A stretch of 64,000 nucleotides of DNA, from contig JAZBRS010000039.1 of the NCBI GenBank assembly GCA_037176725.1, forward strand, positions 28,618,001 to 28,682,000, given 5' to 3'. Every line of letters starts with the position of its first letter. Positions within the stretch are counted from its first letter, which is position 1. This document shows, piece by piece, positions 42,471 to 54,400 of the stretch. The DNA comes from Posidonia oceanica (taxonomy: Eukaryota > Streptophyta > Magnoliopsida > Alismatales > Posidoniaceae). Made by a program: the position numbers and the translations under genes. The notes under the pieces were generated by a model that worked only from the letters and a program-made list of their open reading frames with translations, had not been told where the DNA came from and did no database searches.

Positions 42471-43074
42471 TCCGGTTGACAGGACCGTAAACTGTCACTC
42501 CCGGTTGATAGGACCGTAAACTATCCGGACGATAAGCCCGTCACCTTATCATTTTTTTTTTCCCTTTTCGGCGTGACCTTGTCCCAGGAAGACAAAGTCA
42601 CGCACCCCCTTTCTGCGATAGGAGAGTTGGCCTCTCTCCCCTCGCACCCCTCTCTCTTCTTCTGCTTGCTCCCCGGGCGGGGACCAGCTGCACCCTATTT
42701 TTCTTCGCTTTGTCGTGCAAGTCTGGCCTCCCTGCCGGACATTCGCGCCACATCGCACCTTCTTATCATTTTTTCCTGCATCATCCCTGCACTTTCTTAA
42801 CTAGCACTGCATATTACTTCAGTATCACTTGCACAAGCATCAGCATTTTCTTCTAGCTGCACTAACTTCTATACTAACTCTTGCATTGCATCAGCATATC
42901 ACACACAGCACAGCATCCATCTGCACAGGCATCTTGCATTGCGGCAACGGGCTACGATCTTCGGTGCATCCGCCGAATAAGTAGCTCACGCCCATAGCAA
43001 CCCGCTGCTCCCGCCGGTCAGATGGGGTGTCTTGTCAACCTTGAGCAGCGGCCGCACTCCGCTTGCCCTCGCTC
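42471..43074 (+). other. Spacer between hairpin domain and purine tract, RT-D
   Basis: It holds two more mini-hairpins (near 42472 and 42501) and a GATAAG/CTTATC hairpin (42531-42550) followed by a T-run. After that comes sequence without repeats. At 43021-43039 a stretch starting GATGGGGTGTC is complementary to the start of the 3' LTR. RT-E has the same arrangement at 57199-57804. Confidence 0.7.
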
Positions 43075-43087
43075 AGGGAGGGGCATC
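43075..43087 (+). other. Polypurine tract of RT-D
   Basis: AGGGAGGGGCATC directly before the 3' LTR; the purine run is the expected plus-strand primer. The same sequence, reversed, adjoins the RT-E 3' LTR at 57186-57198. Confidence 0.85.
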
Positions 43088-46000
43088 TGTTGACACCCCA
43101 TCTTGGCAGGCCTGGACCCTTGGAGCCCTCTTGGTGATTGCTGGATCAAACCCCAACAAAACCCTAACCCTAATCCTCCTCTCTACCCTTCAAAATCAGC
43201 CTGTCTTGGCCTAAACCTTTACCCCCCTTCCCAACCTCAAAACCTAACCAAAATTCATAGGAAAACCCACCACTATCCACTCAACAAACCTACCCAAAGA
43301 CCTAGGAATTTCTAAACCTAACCCATTCCCAAAAACCCTAGAAAACTTAGGTGAAGCTACCCTTTTTCTACACCTTGAAACCCCTCCAAAACCTCCTTAA
43401 AATCAAACCAAGACTTCAAACCCCAGACTCCAAACCCTAGACTACCCGCTCACCAATTTTCACCCCATCCCAAGACCATTAAGACCCTCTTTCACCCAAA
43501 TTATCCTTTTCTCTCTCTGGGATTATCGTTTTCTCTCTCCTCTCTCTCTCCTGATTATCATCTCCCTTTTCACCCCCTCCTCATCCTTTTTTGGGTCTGG
43601 CTGTGGGCCCCCTCTGTGCTTCTATCCCTCCTCTATCTTATCCTGATTTTTACTTTATTTTTAACCCTTTTTCTGCATTTTTAAAAATCGTTTTTCGCCA
43701 ACCTATCCCTTTTCCTTTTGTCTCCCTCCTTTTTCCATTCCTTTCTTCCTTCTCTTTTCCTTTTCTCCCTTCTACAAAAATCCACAAAAACCCGTAAAAA
43801 TCTGTAAAATCTCAAAACATAAAACAAACAAATCAGTACCCTAAGAAGAACAATTAAAAAAAAAATGTTAAACAAGCAATTAACAACTTAAACCTAACTA
43901 AAGCAAGCTAAAAAGAGAACCAAACATGCAAACTAAAAAATGCAAAACAAATCAAAAGAAGACACTGAAAAATCAAGAAAAAAGCTAAAATAAAATCAAA
44001 ACCCACCAAAAATAAAAACCCCATTAAAAGAATTAAAAGACAAACCCAAAAAGAAGAATTAAAAAATCAAATACTAAGACAAGCAATTAAAAAGGACAAA
44101 AAACTTAACCTAATAAACATAAGAAAAACTAGTAAAAAAAAAAAAAAAACTTAAGAAAAACACATCTGAAAAGCCTAAAAAACACCCCATCAAACCAGAA
44201 AAGTCCAACTAAAAACTTCAAGAAATAACCAATAAATAAAAAATTAAAACATAACTTAAAAGATTTAAGAAAAAAACCCTAAGAAGACTACAACTTAAAG
44301 ACATAAAACCAACCCTAAATTAATACAAAATAAATCCTAAAAAATCCCAATCAATATTCTAAATATCCCACAAAGGAAGCATAATTTTAAAAATAATTTA
44401 AAAAAAAGGGGTTTAACAAATACTTAATCAAGTGAAAACCAATTAAAAACAAAACCAAAATCCTAAAACCGTAATCAAGCCCAAAACACATTAATCAACT
44501 CAAAATAACCATTAAAAATCTTAATTAAAATCCTAATCTATAGCACAACTCTTCTAATATTTTTATTTATTTTTGGTTTATTTTTACCAACTTTATTTCC
44601 CCTTCTTGCCCCTCTCTTTCTCTCTTCCTTCTTTCTTTCTTTCTTTCTTTCTTTCTTTACTGGGCTCAATCCGGCCCGTCTTCTCTTTTTTTTTCTTCTT
44701 TTTTCTTTTTTTCTTTCTCGGCCCACAGCAGTCCGGCCCGCCTTCTTCCTTCCTCCTCTTCCCTCTTCCTCCTCTGCGTTTTTCTTCTTCTCCCGCGGCC
44801 AGCTGCACAGTCCTCCCTCTCCTTTTCGAATTTCAAGCCTCCATCAAATCAGCAACAGCAGCTCGCCGCTTCTCTCTTCTCTCAGCGCCATTCCCGGGAG
44901 GCAATCAATGCCTGTCGTCTCGCCGGCATCCATTCCTATCAGCTGCAGTGCCGCCGGTGGAATTTGAATTCCAGAGCGCGCGTGCAGGCAGCCTCCTCCT
45001 GATAAAGCCTCCTCTTCATCCTTCGAGAGAAAAGGAAGGGAGCAGAGAGAAGAGTCTTTGGCTACCCGAGAGAAAACTCAATTCCAGAGAGCGTTCTCCA
45101 GCAAATCCTCCAATCTTCTCCTCTAAATTCCACAGCAGAACTCCCTCCTTCTTTTCCAGAAAACCAGCACCCTCCCAAGCCTCCATTTCTCTCCCAATTG
45201 GTCCCCCAAACTCACCCAGAAACCCAGCAATCTTCCTCCACTCTTCCACGGCCTTTCCACTTCTGAAAAGACCTCCTAATCACCTGACCTCCACCAACTG
45301 CAACCCGACACCACCCATCTGCAATTCCCCTCACCATAGTCCACCGGGCCTTCCCAAACTCCTCCCAGATACTAGTCTGAACTCCACCTTTCCGAAGCAC
45401 CCAGCCTTCAACCTTCTCCCCCACCGCCGGCCAAGCCTTCCACCACAAACACTTACACCACTCACTGATCAGAAAACCGGCCGACTTCCAACCTCCACCT
45501 ACAGCCTCCCAAAAAACAATTCAACCACCCAGAATCACTCCCCGCACCTCCAGCAATCTCCCAGAACACTCCATCCAAGCCGACGAGCAGCAGACACCTC
45601 CCCCGGCCTCCGGCTGTCACCTGTGAACCCAAACCACCTGAATCACCATCTGAGCTGCGAAGCTTCCGTTTGACCGTCTGGGAAGCTCCGGAGGATCACT
45701 CTGAAACGACTCCAACCCTCGCGATCAGCGGACAACGCCCGCAGCAACCGGACGGACTCCACCGGCGACCTCTGAAGCCACCGACGTCGGGAGGGCGTCT
45801 CAGCTGCGGACTCAGGTAACCGCCGCTTCCCTTAGCTCCCTCTTCTTCCTCTCTTGCTTCCCCAGCCTTTAGAATAGGTTTTCTGGTCCTCCTGCTCCGT
45901 CCCCGGCTCGCCGGACAGTTCACCTTCTCCGGCGCCGGCTGCTCTTCCTCCGGACGCTCCGGCCAGTGGAGTGAGCTCCAGACCGTTCCCGGAGCTCCGG

Positions 46001-48712
46001 ACGATCGCCGACGTCGCTCTCCGCCCTCCCGTGCCTCCTCAGCCTCCCCTGTCAGCGGCCACGGGTACTGCCGGCATCTTGCTACAGTACTCGTCGCCGT
46101 CGACCAGTTACTGTGCAGTTATTTCATTCCGGCTAAAGTTTTAAGTAAATATTGCATTTCTGCTCTGAGTTTTTATCATTTTACATTCCAGTCCTTCATT
46201 TAATTTAATCTGCTGATTTTTGAACTGAAACCATATTAAATTGCATGAAATATTTTTGTTTTTCCCTATTTACATGTTGGTCCATTCACTGTGCTGTGCT
46301 GTTATTTAATTTTGTAGTTTAGTCCTCCTGTTTTCAATTTTTGCACTTAGATCCTGCACTTAATCAGTTCATTTATTTACTTGCATTTTACCATACTGCA
46401 TTGCATTCCAGGTCCCTGCATTTTACTGTTTTTGCATTTAGGTCCATTTCAAATGGACAGTAACTGTGCTACATGCATTTTAACTTATTACATTGCATTC
46501 TTGACCCTGTACTTTCCAAAAATTGCACTGTGGTCCTGTCATTTAAATTCCAGAGCATGTTTTCCTTACTAAATTGCATTTTTAGCCCCTGCATGATTTC
46601 AAAACTACACATAGGTCCTTGCATGTTTTAAAAAATCATGTGAAAAGACCATTTTGCCCCTAGGTTGCATTTTAGCTCCTATGCCTACCAAATTTCATGC
46701 AGACCTCCCATTAGTATTCCCAGACTCCCCAGAACCTTGTTTTCTGGAAAATTTGCATTTTAGACCCTAGTTTTCTTGAAATTACTTTCTGATCCATTTC
46801 TGCTTTTAAAAACCCCTTTCAAAGCGTACCCTTTTTCAAAACAACTTTCTAAGCCTAGATTTTTGCCAAATAGACCTCTGTCTCCCCCTGTTTCCAAAAA
46901 CCTTTCCTGTGGAACCCTATTTTCTGGGAAATTTGCATTTTTAGCCCCTCTTCTTTTTCAAAACGCTTTCTGAAATCCTGGTTTTTCCCAGTTTCTTTTC
47001 TTTACTTTTTCTTGCTGTTGCATGCATTCCGCATCCATCTAGTCTTGCATTTTAGCATCCTTCCGCACACACCAAGCACTTTTAGCTCCCTTTCACTTGG
47101 GAGGGCCTTTTGCACATCCCTAGGACCTCCTGAACACCTAGATCTGTTCTTTTCCCCTGTTCTGGCCCTTTCGCCTTGGAGCTCCGATATCTTGCAATCC
47201 GGCCGTTGGATCTTCTCAAGTAAGCTGCCCAGGCGACCGCAGCGAAGCGCTCTTCAGCATAGACCAGACAGATTTCAGATCAGGCTCCCGGATCTCCAGG
47301 TATGTCCTCCTGAACCCCTGCATTGCATTCATTTGCATGCCATTCGCACAGTTTTCCTTGTTTTCGTTTTCTGTCTCTTTGAGCATGTAGAATAGGACTT
47401 CCCCTTTCTGCTTGTCTATTCAAATCCTCGTTTCGCGTTTCCCCACGTGTTTTGTGTTGCGTTCTCTCTGGATTTGCCACTTTATGTGACTTTCTTCCCC
47501 CTTTTCCACGATCCGATCGCGTCGCGAGCTTTGGGCAGCATGCGAGACGCACCGTGGAACGGTTTAGTGGGAAACAGTCGCTAAGAGGTGATAATCCCTC
47601 CGTTTGCACACTCTCCCCTCCGTAGGTCTTCACACCTACTCGGAGTGGTCCAAAACGACGTCTATTCTTACACACACGTTGTCTTCCCTCCCCTTTGGCC
47701 CCTTTTAATCTTTTCCTGCATTCTTGCATTCTCATGGCTTTTCCGAGGTTTTTGCTTCGTTGTTTTGGCACCGTTCCGCGTGCCCGCCCTTGTTTTGGCA
47801 CCGTTTCGCGTGCCCCTCTGCTTTCTTGCCTTGTTTTGCGCGTTGTCTTGCTTTCTTGCTTGTTTTGCATGCCGGTTTTATTCTCCCGCTCCGTTTTGCG
47901 TACCTTTCTGTTTTCTCGTCTCGTTTTGCGTGGTTTCCTGTTTTCTTGTCTCGTTTTGTGTGTTGTCTCGCTTTCTCGCTTGTTTTGCGCGCCGGTTTCG
48001 CTTCTTTGCATCGTTTTGTGTGCCTTTCTCGTTTCTCGCCTCGTTTTGCGTGTTTTATGCTATTTTCCCTTGCATGTCGATTGCATTGCATGGTCTCCTC
48101 GTTGTTTTGCTTTCTCGCCTGCATTTGCATATAGGACTGTGATGCTTACTGCCTGGAGTTCTCACGAGCTAGGTTTTGCCTAATTCGGAACACAGACAGC
48201 GCGGCTGAGCACTTAGAGAGCACGTTTACTTCCTCGCTTTGTTTCTTCCCACTTAGACCACACCTTGAACATTCATTCAGGCATTTATAGGCACATAGGC
48301 ATTCAATCCTGCATTTTGCTGCGTATGCGAGCGTAAGCCTAGAAAGACCGATTTTCGGGCGTGTCGGGGGTGCCTAACACCTTCCCCGTGCGTAACAGGA
48401 GTCCTTACCCTGTCTTTTGGCCCGCAATGACCGTACTGCCCTTATCCTAGGGTAGAGTCATCTCATTTGCATTTGTTTGCATTTGTTTTCCTTTGCATCG
48501 CTTTGCTTTGCATTTCTTGCTCGGTTTTGCGCGTTAATCCACGCATTACCCCGGTTTTCCTTGTCTCCCGTTAATAGACATGGTGGCGACTCTGATTTGT
48601 CTTATCTTTCCTTTTTCTCCTCGATTTCAGGTGTTTTCGAGTTGAGCCTCTTCCTCGGATCCCAATCGCCGCTGGATGTATAGCGAGCCTGGTTCCGATC
48701 GGGATCGCTACA
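43088..48712 (+). repeat. 3' LTR of RT-D (5625 bp)
   Basis: Same boundaries and zones as the 5' LTR, about 99.3 % identical by eye. The only length difference I see is 10 extra pyrimidines near 44690-44710. The conserved block lies at 48328-48441 and the PBS-like word at 48574-48584. Confidence 0.95.
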
Positions 48713-48717
48713 CCATG
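48713..48717 (+). repeat. Right target-site duplication of RT-D (CCATG)
   Basis: The five bases after the RT-D 3' LTR, identical to 21003-21007. They mark return to the RT-C RNase H sequence. Confidence 0.95.
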
Positions 48718-50232
48718 CTAGTGATTTCTCAAGTGAACGGCGACTGGAGGACAAAAGACCCCAAGCTTGTGCTGTATCACGAACACATGCTGAGGCTGAT
48801 GGAAGAATTTGAGAGCATCCGCTTCACATACATGAACAGAGCAAAGAATGCATACGCAGACGCATTGGCAACTTTGGCATCTTGGCTCACTATATCTGAA
48901 GACGGTGCAGTGGATGTATCTGTTACTCGCATTGAGCAGCCTGCATACTGCCTGAACATAGAAGAGGCAGATCCGGCAGAGGAGCAGCCCTGGTATCAAG
49001 ATATAAAATCTTTCCTGGAGTCTGGCAGCTTTCCTCCTGATACCGCAGCAGCAGACAAGAGAACTCTGGCGCGTCTGGCGTCAAAGTATGTGTTGGGGGC
49101 CGGGCAGCTGTACAGAAGGTCATACAATCAGATGCTACTGTGCTGCCTGAACAAATCGGAGGCTGACACGCTGATGCTTCAAGTGCATGCAGGGACCTGT
49201 GGCCCGCACATGAACGGCGTCCTCCTGGCCAAGAAAATCATGCTTCAAGGATATTTCTGGCAGACCATGGAAGCAGACTGCTGTCGGTTCGTGCACAGAT
49301 GCCACAACTGTTAGATTCATGGTAACTTCATCAAGGCCCCTCCACAACAGCTGCACAACATGTCTTCGCCATGGCCTTTCTCCACCTGGGGGATCGATGT
49401 CATCGGCGCCATCCACCCTACTGCTTCAAATGGTCATCGTTACATTCTGGTAGCGATCGATTACTTTACCAAGTGGGTGGAAGCAGCCTCTTACAGGACA
49501 GTCACTGCTGTGGCAACAGAAAAATTTATCAGGAACAATATCGTTGCCCGATATGGGGTCCCACACTCAGTCATCTCTGATAATGGCACAAACTTCATTG
49601 CCAAAAGGATCGAGGAATACCTGCAGAGTCTCAAGATCAAGCATCATAGATCCTCGCCCTATCGGCCACAGATGAACGGAGCGGTGGAGTCTGCAAACAA
49701 GAACATTGTCAAAATCCTGAAGAAAATGGCAGAAACCCACAAGGATTGGCATGACAAGCTCCCGTACGCACTCTAGGTGTACAAGACATCAATCCGGACC
49801 TCGACAGGGGCCACCCCGTACTCTCTGGTGTACGGCATGGAGGCGGTGTTACCTGTTGAAGTAGAGATCCCCTCTCTGCGGATCCTACGAGAAGCTGAGT
49901 TGGAAGAGGCAGAATGGGTCGAAGACCGCTGCGTCCAACTAAATCTGATTGATGAGCGCAGACTGCAAGCTATGCACAACGCTCACTGCTACCAGAAGCG
50001 GATGGCCAGAGCATTCTTGAAGAAGGTCCAGCCTAGAAACTTTCAGCCAGGGGACCTTGTCTTGCGCGCCATTCATTTGCCTGATGGTCGAGGGAAATTC
50101 CGACCCAATTGGCGTGGCCCCTTTGTGGTCAAGCAGATCTTTTCGGGTGGCGCTGTAACTCTTGAGGATATAGACCAGGTCGAGCAGTCTGAGCCTGTCA
50201 ACCTCTGCTATCTCAAGAAGTACTATCAGTAG
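48718..50232 (+). pseudogene. RT-C gag-pol pseudogene, 3' part (archaeal-type RNase H end and integrase)
   Basis: The continuation of the RT-C polyprotein after the RT-D insertion. It carries the second half of the archaeal-type RNase H (NAYADALA near 48848), the integrase zinc region (about 49180-49310), the catalytic core with Asp in GIDVIGA, Asp in SDNGTNF and Glu in GAVESANKN, and the C-terminal GPF module, ending at TAG 50230-50232. Two nonsense mutations break it: TAG at 49312, after the zinc-site CHNC, and TAG at 49774 in place of the Trp in the RT-D protein. The frame is otherwise open. An ORF that seems to begin at 48676 inside the LTR is a junction artefact. Confidence 0.92.
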
Positions 50233-51447
50233 CCGAAAGCGGCCCCGTTGCAGATGCCCTTCTCCCACTTGCACTTGCATTCTCACCTCTTGCATTCTTG
50301 TCCTACCTGCATCGTCTATCTATCCCACTCTTGCATTCTCTCTTTTCAAATCATCATCGTCATCCTTTCAAAGCATCCTCTCTTTTCAAATCATCATCAT
50401 CATCCTTTCAAAGCATCCATCATTTCTTTTCAAATCATCATCGTCATCCTCTTAAAGCATACATTACATCTTTCACCCGGTGATGAAAACCGGAAGTGCT
50501 TGCCTGCCCTGGAAAGAGTCCGCCCTACCTCACCTGGCACTACTTAGATGTCTTAGCTAGTGAGGGAGCCACCACCAATCAGGACAGGCGAACTGCCTAA
50601 TCTCGTAAGGACATACACCTTTGAGGGAGAAAAAAATGTTAGGATGTGAGTCTGGAAAAAAAAGTGAGAGTAGACATCTAGGCTTGGGCACGTTCAAGGA
50701 ACAGAAGACGAAGACAGAAGCCGGCCCTAGAGATAGGGGTGTGCAGTCTAACCCTGCTCCTTCTACCCATCACACGGCAGACCCGAAGCCCAGATCCATC
50801 ACGACTCAAGCACCCTTCTTTTGCCACCAAAATGGGGATAGCAAGAGCCTGAAAAAAAAAAAAAGAGAAAAAAATCAAGCAAAAAAAAGAGATAGAACAA
50901 AAACAAAAAAGGGAAAAAGCAAAAAACAAAAAGAAGAAGAAAAAGACAAAATGCAGCCCGAAAAACACAGGCACCATTATCCCCCATACTTTACTAGAGA
51001 TCCCCAGCATGTCGAGCTCAAAAGGGTCCACCACTTCCCTCCAAGAGCAAACACTCACCTTCTCCCAAGCTAGGGGCGGAGAAAGACTGCATACCTATGA
51101 GGGAGAAATCAAAAAAGAGCTGAAAGAATAGGTGTAGGTCCTGAGAGTTCGGCAAGAAGCCTGTCCTCACCACACCACCACCTGTATAATGCCAACCTGT
51201 TCCGGAGCGCCACCTGCAAACCAAGAGTCTAGGTAGGGCCCAGTGAGTCAGGGACCACTCCATTCCTAAGACAGCAGGCACCAAAGCACTCCGTATGCTG
51301 AGGGCATCCAAGCATACTCATCCATCTAAGCACACCACTCATCTTCATAAGCATATTAATCGTTGCATCATGCATACATGCATCCTCTTCTATCATTCCT
51401 CTTCTATCAATCATTCCGCTCTGCAACTCGCTCCGACTCTGAGACAG
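50233..51447 (+). other. RT-C 3' region remnant
   Basis: Non-coding sequence after the RT-C pol stop, matching 36733-37945 of RT-D: repeats of TTTCAAATCATCATCGTCAT (50340-50450), the CCGGT/ACCGG hairpin (about 50478-50495), and an A-rich tract (50845-50945). It ends abruptly at the RT-E insertion; the ORF2 of RT-C lies beyond the window, if present. Confidence 0.8.
51443..51447 (+). repeat. Presumed target-site copy for RT-E (GACAG)
   Basis: The five RT-C bases next to the RT-E LTR. The partner copy would be beyond 64000. Confidence 0.45.
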
Positions 51448-54400
51448 TGTAGCGATCCCGATCGGAATCAGGCTCGCTATCTTCAGCGGCGATTGGATCC
51501 GAGGAAGAGGCTCAACTCGAAAACACTTGAAATCGAGGAGAAAAAGGAAAGATAAGACAAATCAGAGTCGCCACCATGTCTATTAACGGGAGACAAGGAA
51601 AACCGGGGTAAATACATGAATTAACACGCAAAACCAAGCAAGAAATGCAAAGCAAAGCAATGCAAAGGAAACAAATGCAAACAAATGCAAATGAGATGAC
51701 TCTAGCCTAGGATAAGGGCAGTATGGTCATTGCAGGCCAGAAGACAGGGCAAGGACTCCTGTTACGCGCGGGGAAGGTGTTAGGCACCCCCGACACGCCC
51801 GAGAATCGGTCTTTCTAGGCTTACACTCGCATACACAGGAAAATGCAGGATTGAATGCCTATGTGCCTATAAATGCCTAAATGAATGCTCAAGGTGTGCT
51901 CTAAGTGGGAAGAAACAAAGCAGGGAAGTAAACGAGCTCTCTAAGTGCTCAGCTACGCTGTCCGTGTTCCGAACTAGGCGAAACCTAGCTTGTGAGAACT
52001 CCAGACAGTAAGCATCACAGCCTTATATGCAAATGCAGGCGAAAAAGCGAAACAGCGAGAAAACCATGCAATGCAATCGACATGCAAGGGAAAACGGCGT
52101 AAAACACGCAAAACAAGGCGAGAAACAAGAAAGGCACGCGGAACGGAGCAAAAGAACAAAACCGGCACGCAAAACAGGCGGGAAAGCAAGGTAGCATGCA
52201 AAACGAGACAAAGAAGCAAAGCGGCACGCAAAACGGTGCAAAAGCGAGAGCGGGCACGCGAAACGGTGCCAAAACAGCGAAGCGAAAAACCTCGGAAAAG
52301 CCATGCGAATGCAAGAATGCAGAAAAGATCAGAAGAGACCAAAGGGGAGGCAAAACAACGTGTGTGTAAGAACAGACGTCGTTTAGGACCGCTCAAAGTA
52401 GGTGTGAAGTCCTACAGAGGGGAGAGTGTGCAAACGGAAGGATTACCACCTCTTTGCGACTGTTTTCCGCTAAACCGTTCCACGATGTGTCTCGCACGCT
52501 GCCCAAAGCTCGCGATGCGATCGAATCGTGGAAAAGGGGGAAGAAAGTCACATTAAGTGGTAAATCCAAGGAAAACTCAACACAAAACACACAGGGATAC
52601 GCGAAACGAGGATTTGGAGATAGAAGCAGAAAGGGGAGGCCCTATTCTACATGCTCAAAGAGACAGAAAGCGAAAACAAGGAAAACTGTGCAAATGGTAT
52701 GCAAATGAATGCAATGCAGGGGTTCAGGAGGTCATACCTGGAAATCCGGGAGCCTGATCTGAGATCTGTCTGGTCCATGCTGAAGAGCGCTCCGTTGCGG
52801 TCGCCTGGGCAGCTTACTTGAGAAGATCCAACGGCCGGATTGGAAGATGTCGCAGCTTCAAGGCAGAAGGGCCAGAACAGGGGAGAAGAACAGATCTAGG
52901 TGTTTAGGAGGTCCTAGGGATGTGCAAAAGGTCCTCCCAAGTGAAAGGGAGCTAAAAGTGCTTAGTGTGTGCAAGAAGATGCTAAAATGCAAGACTAAAT
53001 GAATGCAGGATGCATGCAAAAGCAAGAAAAAGCAAAGAGAAGAAACTGGGAAAAGCCAGGAGTTCAGAAAGCATTTTGAAAAAGAAAAAGAGGCTAAAAA
53101 TGCAAATTTTCCAGAAAACAGGGGTCCACAGGAAAGGATTTTGAAAACAGGAGAGGACAGGGGTCCATTTTGCAAAAACTAGACTCAGAAAGTTGTTTTG
53201 AAGAGAGGGCATGCTTTAAAAGAGGTTTTGAAAGCAAAAAGAAGTCAGAAAGCAATTTTGGAAAAACTAGGGTCTAAAATGCAAATTTTCTAGAAAACAG
53301 GGTTCTGGGGAGTCTGAGAATGCTAGTGGAGGGTCTACATGCAATTTGGTAAACATAGGAGCTAAGATGCAAGTTTAGGGGCAAAATGGTCTTTTTACAT
53401 GGTTTTTGAAAGATGCAAGGACCTATGTGTGATTTTTAAATTATGCAGGGGCAAAAATGCAATTTAATATGGAAAACATGCTCTGAAAATCAGATAACAG
53501 GACTACAGTGCAATTTCTGGAAAAAACAGGGGCCAAAATGCAATACAATAGGCTGAAATGCATGCATAACAGCTACTGTCCATTTAAAATGGACCTAAAT
53601 GTAAATATGCAAAAGCAGAAGGCAAAACATGCAATGCAGTATGCAAAAATCAAAAATAAAACCTAAGTTCCTACAGTGCATGGACCTATATGCAAAATCA
53701 GAAACATGCAGGGACCTAAAGTGCAATGCAGTATGGCAAAATATATGCAAATAAATGAACTGATTTAGGACAGGACTTAAATGCAAAAACCAAAAGCAGA
53801 GGGGCTAAACTACAAAACATTATAACTGAAAAGCACAGTAGAAGGACTGAAAAGCAAATACTGGAAAACATAAATAAAAGCTGCAATTTGGCATAGTATT
53901 TAATTAGAAACTAAGCAAAAATAAATGACAGAAGGACTAAAGTGCAAAAATTGAAAAACTTAAGCTAAATATGCAATATTTACATCCAAAACTATACCAA
54001 AGAAAAATAAATGAACAGTGCTAGTCGGCGGTCGACGAGCACTGTAGCAGAACGCCGGCAGTACTCGTCGCCGCCGACAGGGGAGGTTGGGGAGGCGCAG
54101 ACCGGCGGAGCTTGGTGCTGGCGTTCGTCCGGGGCTCTAGGAACGGTCCGGAGCTCGCTCTGTTGGTCGGAGTGTCCGGAGGAAGAGCAGCCGGCACCGG
54201 AGAAGGAGAACTGACCGGCGAGTCGGGGACGGAGCAGGAAGACCGGAAATCCTAGTCTATAGGCTGGAGAAGCAAGAGGGAAGGAAGAGGAAGCTAAGGG
54301 AAGCAAAATGTACCTGAGTCCGCGTCTGAGATGTCCTCCCGACGTCAGTGGTTCTAGAGGTGGCCGGCGGCGTTCGTCCAGTCGCTGCGGGTGCTGTCGG

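Larger units (their letters stand above)
21008..48712 (+). mobile_element. RT-D: complete, young, about 27.7-kb Tat/Ogre-like LTR retrotransposon
   Basis: A structurally complete element with 5' LTR 21008-26622, PBS 26624-26641, leader, uninterrupted gag-pol, second ORF 38243-39445, structured 3' region 39446-43074, purine tract 43075-43087 and 3' LTR 43088-48712. It is flanked by CCATG duplications. By eye the two LTRs differ by about 39 substitutions and one 10-bp indel over 5.6 kb (about 0.7 %). At commonly used plant rates of 0.7-1.3e-8 per site per year this implies roughly 0.3-0.5 million years. All key enzyme motifs are present, so it could be autonomous or recently so. At this size it is among the larger plant LTR retrotransposons. 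Confidence 0.95.
6396..51447 (+). mobile_element. RT-C: interrupted Tat/Ogre-like retrotransposon (host of RT-D and RT-E)
   Basis: RT-C comprises the 5' LTR (6396-12378), PBS (12380-12397), leader, gag-pol part 1 (13707-21007), gag-pol part 2 (48718-50232) and part of the 3' region (50233-51447). RT-D is inserted between the two gag-pol parts. RT-E cuts the 3' region, so the RT-C 3' LTR is not in the window. Without RT-D the visible part is about 17.3 kb. It is close in sequence to RT-D but carries many coding lesions, so it is older and non-autonomous. Confidence 0.88.

Noticed and set aside
44573..45673. 366-aa proline/serine-rich ORF in the RT-D 3' LTR (241-aa version at 22858-23583)
   Set aside because: Low-complexity translation of a CT-rich zone. 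It is open in the two nearly identical RT-D LTRs only; the RT-C and RT-E versions are fragmented. No domain is recognisable.
48676..48717. ORF start within the last bases of the RT-D 3' LTR reading into RT-C pol
   Set aside because: A chance in-frame ATG at the insertion junction; not a fusion gene with any supporting signal.
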